DNA of 5,909 nt from Chromatiales bacterium (GTDB lineage: Bacteria > Pseudomonadota > Gammaproteobacteria > Chromatiales > Chromatiaceae), in contig JAKSCN010000075.1 of the NCBI GenBank assembly GCA_022360595.1, positions 1 to 5,909 on the forward strand, given 5' to 3'. The notes beneath the pieces are model-generated. The model did not search any database. It was not told the origin of the DNA and was given only the letters and a program-made list of their open reading frames with translations. Below are positions 1 to 5,467 of the stretch, one piece after another. Position numbers and translations under genes: made by a program. Positions within the stretch are counted from its first letter, which is position 1. Each line of letters begins with the position of its first letter.

Positions 1-1
1 C

Positions 2-229
2 ACCGACTATCTGCGCATCTTTGCCCTCACCACCCTCGCCTACTTCTGGGCCCAAATGGTGCAGGTTGCCCAGAGTAAACTGGATGGCGAGGAGAGCAGC
101 TTCTACCAGACCAAGATCAACACCGCCCGTTTCTTCATGGGGCGTCTGCTGCCTCAGACCCAGGGACTGGCAGCGGGTATCCGCTCCGGTGCTGAACTGA
201 TGATGGCCTTTGAGGAAGAGGCTTTCTAA
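2..229 (+). CDS. Acyl-CoA dehydrogenase, C-terminal end (partial, 5' end outside window)
   Basis: This is an open frame entering from the left edge and ending at TAA 227-229; 75 residues are visible. It reads TDYLRIFALTTLAYFWAQMV..., then a stretch with KINTARFFMGRLLPQT, and ends in SGAELMMAFEEEAF. This matches the C-terminal helical domain of long (about 600-residue) acyl-CoA dehydrogenases of the DmdC/FadE5 type, where an 'R(F/Y)FM.R.LP.T' helix and a terminal 'AGA..(L/M)MAL...AF' are usual. Such enzymes are FAD flavoproteins that oxidise an acyl-CoA to the 2,3-enoyl-CoA and pass electrons to electron-transfer flavoprotein. The FAD site and catalytic Glu lie outside the window, so the substrate cannot be judged. 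A hairpin follows the stop, and a thioesterase gene starts 104 bases downstream on the same strand. The family call is fairly firm from the C-terminal pattern; the subfamily is inferred. Confidence 0.8.
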   Translation, partial: TDYLRIFALTTLAYFWAQMVQVAQSKLDGEESSFYQTKINTARFFMGRLLPQTQGLAAGIRSGAELMMAFEEEAF

Positions 230-239
230 TGCTTCGAGC

Positions 240-266
240 TGGGGTGGTGCCAACTGCACCACCCCA
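240..266 (+). terminator. GC-rich perfect hairpin after the acyl-CoA dehydrogenase gene (terminator-like, no T-tract)
   Basis: Bases 241-250 (GGGGTGGTGC) pair perfectly with 256-265 (GCACCACCCC), with a 5-base loop CAACT; T240-A266 can extend the stem to 11 bp. It starts 11 bases after the stop at 229. No run of T follows on either strand, so it is not a canonical intrinsic terminator. It may instead attenuate or stabilise a message continuing into the thioesterase gene at 334. Confidence 0.5.
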
Positions 267-319
267 AAGTCAATAAGCAGCACCGAAATAATCAAAACAA
301 CTGCTCAGAACACAAAATC

Positions 320-325
320 AGGAGG
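320..325 (+). promoter_or_regulatory. Strong ribosome binding site for the thioesterase gene
   Basis: AGGAGG lies 8 bases before ATG 334. This near-perfect Shine-Dalgarno match fixes the start of the 142-residue protein and rules out the overlapping frame that begins at 210. Confidence 0.85.
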
Positions 326-333
326 ATACTGCC

Positions 334-762
334 ATGCCAAAGCTCTCTGTAGAGGAGTTCAACCACATCATGCAGCAGGAGCTGCCTTGGGCCATAGATC
401 AAGATATGCAGCTTGAGGATATCGGCCCTGGCTCCGCGCTAATGCGCCTCCCCTACCAAACCCGCTCAGTACGCCCAGGCGGCACCATCTCCGGTCCACA
501 CATGATGATGCTTGCCGACGCCTGCATGTACGCCGTGGTGCTCAGTCTGATCGGCCAGGTCAAACTGGCTGTCACCACCAACTTCAATATCAACTTCCTG
601 CGTAAGCCTTCAGAATGTGATCTGTTGGCTGAAGGAAAAATCATCAAACTGGGCAAGCGCCTGGCGGTGATGGAAGTGTCCGTACTCACCGGTGATGAGC
701 GGGAGCTGGTTGCCCACGCGACCGGGACTTACTCTATCCCTCCGATAGCGACTTCAGAGTAG
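334..762 (+). CDS. PaaI-like hotdog-fold acyl-CoA thioesterase
   Basis: This 142-residue protein has the usual length and pattern of single-domain hotdog thioesterases of the PaaI/YigI type. Visible elements are the strand region GSALMRLPYQTRSVRPGGTISGP, then H56 and D62 in the 'GPHMMMLADACMYAVVLS' helix (the hot-dog 'sausage' with the Asp position common in PaaI enzymes), then VTTNFNINFLRKP (about 81-93) and a C-terminal VAHATGTYSIP strand. Family members hydrolyse acyl-CoA to free acid and CoA, usually as cytosolic oligomers. The exact acyl group is not readable. An AGGAGG 8 bases upstream supports ATG 334. The gene sits 104 bases behind an acyl-CoA dehydrogenase on the same strand, which fits a shared acyl-CoA role, though the intervening hairpin leaves co-transcription open. 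Some hotdog proteins of this kind have lost or changed activity, so the enzymatic call is inference from the family. Confidence 0.82.
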   Translation: MPKLSVEEFNHIMQQELPWAIDQDMQLEDIGPGSALMRLPYQTRSVRPGGTISGPHMMMLADACMYAVVLSLIGQVKLAVTTNFNINFLRKPSECDLLAEGKIIKLGKRLAVMEVSVLTGDERELVAHATGTYSIPPIATSE

Positions 763-776
763 CGACATTAAATAAT

Positions 777-819
777 GGTTGGATGGCTGCCCTGCAGCCT
801 AACCCCAGCCAGTACTGGC
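777..819 (+). terminator. Two adjacent GC-rich dyads after the thioesterase gene (possible transcript end)
   Basis: The first dyad is GGCTGC 785-790 with GCAGCC 794-799 (3-base loop), with an outer GGTT 777-780 / AACC 801-804. It is followed by a perfect 12-bp palindrome GCCAGTACTGGC at 808-819. They lie 15-57 bases after the TAG stop at 760-762, where a transcript would be expected to end. No T-tract follows (ATAAAAACCC comes next), so a classical intrinsic terminator is not shown; the structures may stall polymerase or protect an mRNA end. Confidence 0.35.
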
Positions 820-939
820 CATAAAAACCCTTCAATCAACTGCGAATTAACTCCCCATATAACGCTAATAACCTATTAATTACAGGGATTTTTTCACCTG
901 CTCCAGGTCAATTCTTTATTCCCTCATCAATGGTATTGT

Positions 940-955
940 TTTACGTTAACGTAAA
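940..955. promoter_or_regulatory. Perfect 16-bp palindrome, likely operator of the oxidoreductase operon
   Basis: TTTACGTTAACGTAAA is its own reverse complement over all 16 bases. A third ACGT follows in the same 6-base rhythm, giving ACGT at 943, 949 and 955-958 (the last spelled ACGT at 955). It lies 85 bases before the first start codon of the operon, in an AT-rich gene-free stretch, which is a typical operator position. From memory, ACGT-centred dyads with TTTACG arms are ascribed to MerR-family LiuR-type regulators of branched-chain amino acid and acyl-CoA catabolism; I cannot verify this here, and no regulator gene is in the window. Confidence 0.65.
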
Positions 956-956
956 C

Positions 957-985
957 GTTAGACTGCGCGCCGAAAACCTTATAAA
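957..985 (+). promoter_or_regulatory. Candidate sigma-70 promoter of the oxidoreductase operon
   Basis: The best -10 is TATAAA at 980-985 (5 of 6 to consensus). At 17-bp spacing the -35 is only GTTAGA (957-962, 3 of 6), which directly abuts the palindrome at 940-955. This would place the start of transcription near 991-993, at the foot of the leader hairpin. An alternative is TTGTTT (936-941) with TAGACT (959-964), also 17 bp apart, which would put the palindrome inside the spacer as MerR-type activators prefer. The two cannot be told apart by eye. Confidence 0.4.
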
Positions 986-990
986 TAATC

Positions 991-1024
991 CTGTTTTAGC
1001 AGTTGGATACGGCAGCTAAAACAG
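991..1024 (+). promoter_or_regulatory. 10-bp stem-loop in the operon leader
   Basis: CTGTTTTAGC (991-1000) pairs perfectly with GCTAAAACAG (1015-1024) around a 14-base loop. It ends 15 bases before ATG 1040 and 6 bases before a GGAA at 1031-1034 that may serve as ribosome binding site, leaving the latter unpaired. If transcription starts at about 992, the stem would be the very 5' end of the message. It could act as an mRNA 5'-end stabiliser or, as DNA, as a spaced dyad for a regulator. Confidence 0.5.
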
Positions 1025-1039
1025 CGCGACGGAATAGAG

Positions 1040-1600
1040 ATGAGTAGCGATATAATTGAGATCCGTTGGCATGGACGCGGCGGTATGGGAGCAATCACTG
1101 CTGCTAAGTTGGTTGCCGAGGGAGCTTTCCTATCGGGTTATGGTGGAGCCATTATGGCCCCCACTTTTGGTACCGAACGCCGGGGCGCCCCGGTCCATAC
1201 CTCTTTAAAAATCTCCAAAGAGAAGATCAACGACCTCTCCCCCATTGAAACACCCGACATCGTGGTGGTGCTTGATCACATGATCATGAGTGAAGTGGAT
1301 GTCACCGCCGGTCTGAAACCCGGAGGTATGGTGGTCCTCAACACCCCAAAATCCCTGGAGAAGAGCAAGATCAACGGCTATCGCGTGGCGGTTGCCCATG
1401 TCAATGAGATCGCCCTGGAGTCCGGTCTGCGCAAGGGTATCGTCAACACCGGCATTATCGGCGCCTTCGCGAAAGCGACTGGTCTGGTCGATATCGATGT
1501 ATTGAGCGACTGCATTGAGCGGGAGTTTGCCGGTAAACGGGCCAAAGAGAACGCCGCCGCCGCTAAAACAACATACGAACGCACCCAAGTAGAGGAGTGA
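1040..1600 (+). CDS. porG: Pyruvate/2-oxoacid:ferredoxin oxidoreductase, gamma subunit
   Basis: This 186-residue protein is the normal length for the separate gamma subunit of four-subunit POR enzymes. The start shows EIRWHGRGGMGAITAAKLVAEGAF, the hallmark glycine-rich motif (about residues 7-29). It is followed by GGAIMAPTFGTERRGAPVHTSLKIS (about 36-60), where the 'P.(Y/F)G.ERRG.PV' block is diagnostic, then PDIVVVLD and a NTGIIGAFAKATGLVDID segment. In this family gamma forms the domain that binds or helps position CoA next to the alpha/beta catalytic core in the cytoplasm. It is the first gene of the operon. The GGAA at 1031-1034 lies 5 bases before ATG, a modest ribosome site. It is separated from the next gene by 7 bases. 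The family is certain; pyruvate as substrate is the most likely reading, not proven. Confidence 0.93.
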   Translation: MSSDIIEIRWHGRGGMGAITAAKLVAEGAFLSGYGGAIMAPTFGTERRGAPVHTSLKISKEKINDLSPIETPDIVVVLDHMIMSEVDVTAGLKPGGMVVLNTPKSLEKSKINGYRVAVAHVNEIALESGLRKGIVNTGIIGAFAKATGLVDIDVLSDCIEREFAGKRAKENAAAAKTTYERTQVEE

Positions 1601-1607
1601 ATAGACG

Positions 1608-1907
1608 ATGGGACAGGATCTGTTTGCAATTATGACCTCCAACGCCGAAGGCGGTGAAGGTGACGCCGGCAACACCGGCTCCTGGCGGGTCGAACGCCCG
1701 GTCATCAACATGGCGCTCTGCACACCGGCCAAGAAACAGAAAGCCTCTTGCCATCTCTGCTGGCTCTACTGCCCTGATGGTGTGATCAGTAAAGACCTGG
1801 AGCCCGAAATCATTATGGAGTACTGCAAAGGCTGCGGCATCTGTGCCGAAGAGTGCCCCACCAACGCCATCGAGATGGTGGCTGAATCAGAGTTCGTAGA
1901 AGAGTAA
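1608..1907 (+). CDS. porD: 2-oxoacid:ferredoxin oxidoreductase, delta subunit (2x[4Fe-4S] ferredoxin-like)
   Basis: This 99-residue electron-transfer subunit passes electrons from the thiamine centre to external ferredoxin. The second cluster motif is canonical: C73-x2-C76-x2-C79-x3-C83-P84. The first is unusual: C48-x2-C51-x3-C55-P56 is present, but the position two residues plus one before C48 is Lys45, not Cys. The nearest candidate fourth ligand is C38, giving C-x9-C-x2-C-x3-C-P, with the loop TPAKKQKAS in between. Each cluster also takes its last ligand across the fold (C55 and C83). WRVERPVIN just before C38 is the usual POR-delta lead-in, so C38 sits where the first Cys belongs and the loop looks like an insertion of about 6 residues. 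An acidic tail ends the protein. AGAGGAG at 1591-1597, inside the end of the gamma gene, supports ATG 1608, suggesting translational coupling. Confidence 0.92.
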   Translation: MGQDLFAIMTSNAEGGEGDAGNTGSWRVERPVINMALCTPAKKQKASCHLCWLYCPDGVISKDLEPEIIMEYCKGCGICAEECPTNAIEMVAESEFVEE

Positions 1908-1913
1908 AAAAAC

Positions 1914-3143
1914 ATGAATGTCATCGATTCAGGTAACGTGGCTGCGGCCACAGCGGTGAAGCTGGCCAAGGCCGATGTGATTGCCGCCTACCCCATCACG
2001 CCCCAAACACCCCTCACTGAAAAACTCTCCCAGATGATTGATGAGGGCGAGATGGACGCCGAATATGTTGCGGTAGAGAGCGAACACAGCGCCCTGGCGG
2101 TCTGTATCGGTGCCGCCAGTGCCGGCGTACGCGCCTTCACCGCCACCTCGGCCAATGGTCTGCTCTACATGAGTGAACAGGTGCACTGGGCGGCCGGCGC
2201 CCGTCTGCCGCTGGTGATGTGTGTGGTCAATCGCGGCGTGGGCGCCCCCTGGACAGTCTGGAATGATCATCAGGACTCCATCTCCCAGCGCGATGCCGGC
2301 TGGATTCAGATCTACGTCAAAGATCATCAGGAGATCATGGACACCACCATCAAGGCATTTCGCCTGGCCGAAGAGGTGAGCATTCCGGTGATGGTCTGCT
2401 ATGACGGCTACTACCTCTCCCACACCTACATGCCCTACGATGTACCGGAGCAGGAGAAGGTTGATCAGTTCCTACCGCCCTATCACTACAAGCACACCTT
2501 GACACCTGAAGCCCCCGAGAACCTCAACTCAGTCACCATGCCGGATACGCGAAAAGATATCCGTGGTGATGCGGCCCCCTGTTATATGGATATCCGCTAC
2601 AACCTGCATGACGAGATGATTCAGAGCATCGAAAAGTTCGAGGCGATCGATAGCGCTTTTCAAGAGATTTTCGAGCGTGGTGGCAACCCGGTTGTCACCC
2701 CCTACCGTATGGATGATGCCGAGCATGTGGTGGTCGCCATGGGCACCTTGGCCAACCAGTTCAAAGTAGTGATCGACCGTATCCGTGAAGAGAGCGGTAT
2801 TAAGGTTGGCGTTCTGGCGATCAATCTCTATCGTCCCTTCCCTATCGATTACATCATCAAGGCGCTGGAAGGTCGCAAAGGCGTCGTGGTCTACGAAAAG
2901 GCGCTCAGCTACGGCAATCAGGGCGCACTATTTGGCGATGTAAAATCGGCCCTCTATCCCTGTGAAAAAAGACCGGTGATTCAGAACCACATTATCGGTC
3001 TGGGTGGCCGTGAAATTAAAACCGACACACTCTACGAGACCCTGATCGCCTCCTGCCGCAAAGCCGATGAGAACAGCGGTATAACCGACACACCCAACTG
3101 GGTTGGTTTGCAGACCGTCGAACCCACTGCTGCCGAGAGATAG
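1914..3143 (+). CDS. porA: Pyruvate/2-oxoacid:ferredoxin oxidoreductase, alpha subunit
   Basis: This 409-residue subunit is near the usual 390-410 for separate alpha chains. In order: the N-terminal domain has AAYPITPQTPLTEKL (24-38), a core POR motif; VESEHSALAVCIGAASAGVRAFTATSANGL (about 54-83) contains the E-x-E-H-x-A and T-S-x-x-G-L elements at the thiamine/substrate pocket; VVNRGVGAPWTVWNDHQDS (104-122) is another signature. A middle segment has QFLPPY. The C-terminal transketolase-C-like domain (about 270-360) has VVVAMGTLANQ, VLAINLYRPFP and VVVYEKALSYGNQGALFGDV. Together with beta it binds thiamine diphosphate and 2-oxoacid and carries out decarboxylation. It starts 6 bases after the delta stop; the purine-rich AGAAGAG (1898-1904) within the delta gene's end is the likely weak ribosome site. 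Pyruvate is favoured by overall pattern, but 2-oxoisovalerate or a related acid is not excluded. Confidence 0.95.
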   Translation: MNVIDSGNVAAATAVKLAKADVIAAYPITPQTPLTEKLSQMIDEGEMDAEYVAVESEHSALAVCIGAASAGVRAFTATSANGLLYMSEQVHWAAGARLPLVMCVVNRGVGAPWTVWNDHQDSISQRDAGWIQIYVKDHQEIMDTTIKAFRLAEEVSIPVMVCYDGYYLSHTYMPYDVPEQEKVDQFLPPYHYKHTLTPEAPENLNSVTMPDTRKDIRGDAAPCYMDIRYNLHDEMIQSIEKFEAIDSAFQEIFERGGNPVVTPYRMDDAEHVVVAMGTLANQFKVVIDRIREESGIKVGVLAINLYRPFPIDYIIKALEGRKGVVVYEKALSYGNQGALFGDVKSALYPCEKRPVIQNHIIGLGGREIKTDTLYETLIASCRKADENSGITDTPNWVGLQTVEPTAAER

Positions 3144-3151
3144 GTGGAACC

Positions 3152-4063
3152 ATGAGCACTACTGAAGCCATAAAAAAGACCACGGTCGTAAAACTCGATG
3201 AAGAGGAGTACACCCATCCCGGTAACCGCGCCTGCACCGGCTGCACCCTGAATACCCTTTACCGTGTAGGCCTGAAAGCCTTGGGGCGTGACTGCATCTT
3301 TGCCGTGCCGCCGAGCTGTCTGACGGTGGTACAGGGGCTCTACCCGATCTCCTCATCCCAGATGCCGATTCTGAACGTCACCTTTGCTTCCACGGCTGCG
3401 GCCGCAACCGGTGTCCGTGCAGCCATGAAGCGCCTGGGTAAAGATACTCAGGTGGTCGCCTGGGCGGGTGATGGCGGCACTGCCGATATCGGCTTGCAGG
3501 CACTCTCCGCCGCCATTGAGCGTGTCGAGGATTTCATCTACATCTGCTACGACAACGAAGCTTACATGAACACCGGTGTGCAGCGCTCCAGCACCACGCC
3601 ACGCGGCGTACTGACCAACAACACCCAACACGGAAAAGTGGAGCAAAAGAAGGATGTCCCTTCGATTGTGGCCGCTCACAATCCAGCCTATGTGGCCACT
3701 TGTAGCGCTTCATATCCGCTCGATTTTCATGACAAGCTGCTGAAGGCGAAACAGATCAAGGGGTTCAAATATATCCACATTCACACACCCTGCCCACCCG
3801 GCTGGGGCGTGGAAGATCGTATGGCGATCGCCGTGGGCAAAGCCGCGGTGGACTCCGGACTCTACGATCTCTACGAGATTGCACACGGCAAGATGCGCCT
3901 CACCGGGCCATCAGAGAAGCTGCTGAGAAAGAAGAAGATGCCACCGGTTACCGAGTACTTCGAATATCAGGGCCGTTTCAAGGCGCTGGAACCCGAATAT
4001 ATCGATGCGCTGCAGAATGAAGTTGATCAGCGCTGGGCCGGTTATCGTGAAAAGTTTTTATAA
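3152..4063 (+). CDS. porB: Pyruvate/2-oxoacid:ferredoxin oxidoreductase, beta subunit (thiamine diphosphate- and [4Fe-4S]-binding)
   Basis: This 303-residue subunit is of standard length. The Fe-S ligands are visible: C28-x2-C31 (RACTGCTLNTLYR), C56 in PPSCL, and C214 in HTPCPPGWG. The thiamine diphosphate motif is AGDGGTADIGLQALSAAIERVEDFIYICYDNEAYMNTG, with G106-D107-G108 and the Mg-binding D134-N135 pair followed by NEAYMNTG (135-142). QRSSTTPRG and KKDVPSIVAAHNPAYVATCSAS (about 166-187) match the family. Beta takes the 2-oxoacid decarboxylation intermediate and sends electrons through its cluster to delta. It is the last gene of the operon, 8 bases after the alpha stop; AGGTGG (3142-3147) overlaps that stop and is a reasonable ribosome site for ATG 3152. 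No broken residue or frameshift is seen. It ends just before a REP-like element. Confidence 0.95.
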   Translation: MSTTEAIKKTTVVKLDEEEYTHPGNRACTGCTLNTLYRVGLKALGRDCIFAVPPSCLTVVQGLYPISSSQMPILNVTFASTAAAATGVRAAMKRLGKDTQVVAWAGDGGTADIGLQALSAAIERVEDFIYICYDNEAYMNTGVQRSSTTPRGVLTNNTQHGKVEQKKDVPSIVAAHNPAYVATCSASYPLDFHDKLLKAKQIKGFKYIHIHTPCPPGWGVEDRMAIAVGKAAVDSGLYDLYEIAHGKMRLTGPSEKLLRKKKMPPVTEYFEYQGRFKALEPEYIDALQNEVDQRWAGYREKFL

Positions 4064-4069
4064 CCGAAT

Positions 4070-4130
4070 TGTGGGAGCGGCTTAAGCCGCAATAATAGCG
4101 TCAGAACTGCACGACTGGGCCGCTCCTGCA
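4070..4130. repeat. REP/BIME-like inverted pair between convergent genes
   Basis: Copy 1 (4070-4090) reads TGTGGGAGCGG then CTTAAGCCGC; its 14-base core 4077-4090 is a perfect palindrome. Copy 2 lies on the other strand (4117-4130); its reverse complement begins TGCAGGAGCGGC, sharing GGAGCGGC with copy 1 (10 of 14 leading bases the same). GGAGCGGC at 4074-4081 and GCCGCTCC at 4119-4126 can pair into a larger hairpin that competes with the 14-base palindrome. This head resembles the GTGGGAGCGGC-type REP sequences of many gammaproteobacteria (family knowledge). Position between two 3' ends fits a bidirectional transcript stop or mRNA-stabilising element. Confidence 0.7.
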
Positions 4131-4145
4131 TATCTCTTACTATTG

Positions 4146-5330
4146 CTACTGAGCCGAGGTAACAGCCAACCGGCTCTCATTCCCCGGTTCAGGCATTGCG
4201 GGAATCAGTAACGACAAGAGTAGCGACACACCCGCCATGGCTGCCCCTGCATAAAAGACCAATGCTGGCGAGCTGAGCCAGATCAGCCCAAAGACAGCAG
4301 GAATCACCACCGCAGCGATGTGATTGATCGAAAAGCTCACCCCCGCCGTTGAGGCGATATCTTCCGGCGCAGCAATCTTCTGAAAATAGGTTTTGAGTGC
4401 GATCGCCATCGCAAAGAAGAGGTGATCGACAATATAGAGACCAGCGGCAATCCAGGCGGTCTCCACCAGTGCATAGCCACAGAACACTGCAATCAGCCCG
4501 GTATATTCCAGCAGCAATGCCCGCTGTTCACCGATACGACCAATCAGACGCCCAATACGCGGCGCCAGAAATACATTGAGCGCCGCATTGGCCAGAAACA
4601 GCAAGGCGATCTCAGAGACTGAGTAGTCGAACTTCTCCACCATCAGGAAACCGGCAAACACCACAAAGATTTGTCGCCGCGCACCTGACATAAAGGTAAG
4701 CAGATAAAAGAGCCAGTAACGCCGACGCAGTACCATATGTTTGTGCTGCTCAGTCTTCTGGGGAAACATGGGAAAACCGAGCCAGGCGACCAGCGCGATA
4801 ATGACCGTCAGGCCACCCATGAACAGGTAGATCCACTGATAATCAATCTGCAGTTGATCATCCGCCAGCCAGATCAGCACAAAAGTGACAATGGAGGCAA
4901 ACGAGCCTGCCGCAATCAGCTTGCCAAACACCTCGGCTGAATGGGATTTATCCACCCACTGCAGCGTGAGCGAGGTCTGTAGGGTCTCATAGTAGTGGAA
5001 ACCGATCGACATAATCACCGTGGTGATATAGAGCCCAAGCACCGACGGGAACAGGCCGGTCACCGCAGTCCCTATACCCAGCAATGCCAACGAGAGAAAA
5101 GCCAACCGCTGCTCTCGGATAATCAGTAACAGGAACACCACGCCGAACGCTAGAAAGCCCGGGACTTCGCGTAAGCTTTGCAGTATGCCCATCTCACGTC
5201 CGGTAAAAGCGGCGCGTTCGATGGCAAAGTTGTTCAGCAAGGTCTGCCAGGCTGCAAAGCTGAGGGGCACGGCAACAGCCATGAGCAACAGTAATATTTC
5301 GGGGCGGCGCCAGCCGCTCTGTGTCTGCAT
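4146..5330 (-). CDS. MFS transporter, unknown substrate
   Basis: This 394-residue integral membrane protein has the size and pattern of a 12-helix major facilitator permease. Hydrophobic segments include about 11-30, 57-71, 76-93, 96-115, 136-157, 167-187, 206-230, 240-256, 271-293, 294-313, 336-353 and 356-377. Between helices 6 and 7 is a charged cytoplasmic loop (about 191-205, TEQHKHMVLRRRYW). ERAAFTGREMGILQSLREVPGFLAF (38-62) has the spaced polar/Gly pattern between helices 1 and 2; RIGRLIGRIGEQRALL (258-273) has an A-like loop between helices 8 and 9 in the second half. Substrate and direction cannot be read. ATG 5330 follows CCGGAATAACCGTT, a weak ribosome site. It is convergent with the oxidoreductase operon and so probably separately controlled. 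Its upstream neighbour on the same strand is the HDOD gene, 137 bases away. Confidence 0.85.
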   Translation of the reverse strand: MQTQSGWRRPEILLLLMAVAVPLSFAAWQTLLNNFAIERAAFTGREMGILQSLREVPGFLAFGVVFLLLIIREQRLAFLSLALLGIGTAVTGLFPSVLGLYITTVIMSIGFHYYETLQTSLTLQWVDKSHSAEVFGKLIAAGSFASIVTFVLIWLADDQLQIDYQWIYLFMGGLTVIIALVAWLGFPMFPQKTEQHKHMVLRRRYWLFYLLTFMSGARRQIFVVFAGFLMVEKFDYSVSEIALLFLANAALNVFLAPRIGRLIGRIGEQRALLLEYTGLIAVFCGYALVETAWIAAGLYIVDHLFFAMAIALKTYFQKIAAPEDIASTAGVSFSINHIAAVVIPAVFGLIWLSSPALVFYAGAAMAGVSLLLSLLIPAMPEPGNESRLAVTSAQ

Positions 5331-5467
5331 AACGGTTATTCCGGGTAGTGCCGACAGCCTCGGCTATCGACAAAAAAGGCCTCTTCCAACCAGATCCCGG
5401 TTAGGGCTGAACAGTATACATCGTCAATCTCGTGGGAGTTGCGCCGGTCTGTGATACCTAATAGAAG
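5331..5467 (-). other. Intergenic gap between HDOD gene and MFS gene (minus strand)
   Basis: In this 137-base gap both neighbours read leftward. On the minus strand there is a TATACT (5411-5418 region) without a convincing -35, a short dyad (GCCGA 5350-5354 with TCGGC 5360-5364) and a T6 run (5372-5377 as A on the plus strand) that no strong stem precedes. I could not assign a firm promoter or terminator. Confidence 0.4.

Noticed and set aside
210..416. A 68-residue plus-strand frame starting in the end of the acyl-CoA dehydrogenase gene
   Set aside because: It crosses the hairpin and overlaps the thioesterase start in another frame; the AGGAGG at 320-325 belongs to ATG 334.
839..895. Additional promoter or riboswitch in the AT-rich stretch with a T6 run (889-894)
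   Set aside because: There is no strong stem before the T-run and no recognisable aptamer pattern; AT-richness alone is not evidence.
1205..1732. A 175-residue minus-strand open frame across the gamma and delta genes
   Set aside because: It lies opposite two clear conserved genes, has no recognisable domain and no good ribosome site; it is a shadow of their codon bias.
1719..1774. Loss of the first Fe-S cluster of the delta subunit through a Cys-to-Lys change
   Set aside because: C38 sits at the expected place relative to the RPVIN lead-in, so an insertion with a shifted ligand explains the motif better than loss; kept as a finding on spacing instead.
1929..2423. A 164-residue minus-strand open frame inside the alpha gene
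   Set aside because: It is fully antisense to a strongly conserved region of the alpha subunit; its His/Gly-rich composition is typical of a shadow frame.
5370..5410. Intrinsic terminator for the HDOD gene (T6 run on the minus strand)
   Set aside because: The only stem before it is about 6 bp with a bulge (around 5385-5406) and ends several bases from the T-run, which is too weak to call.
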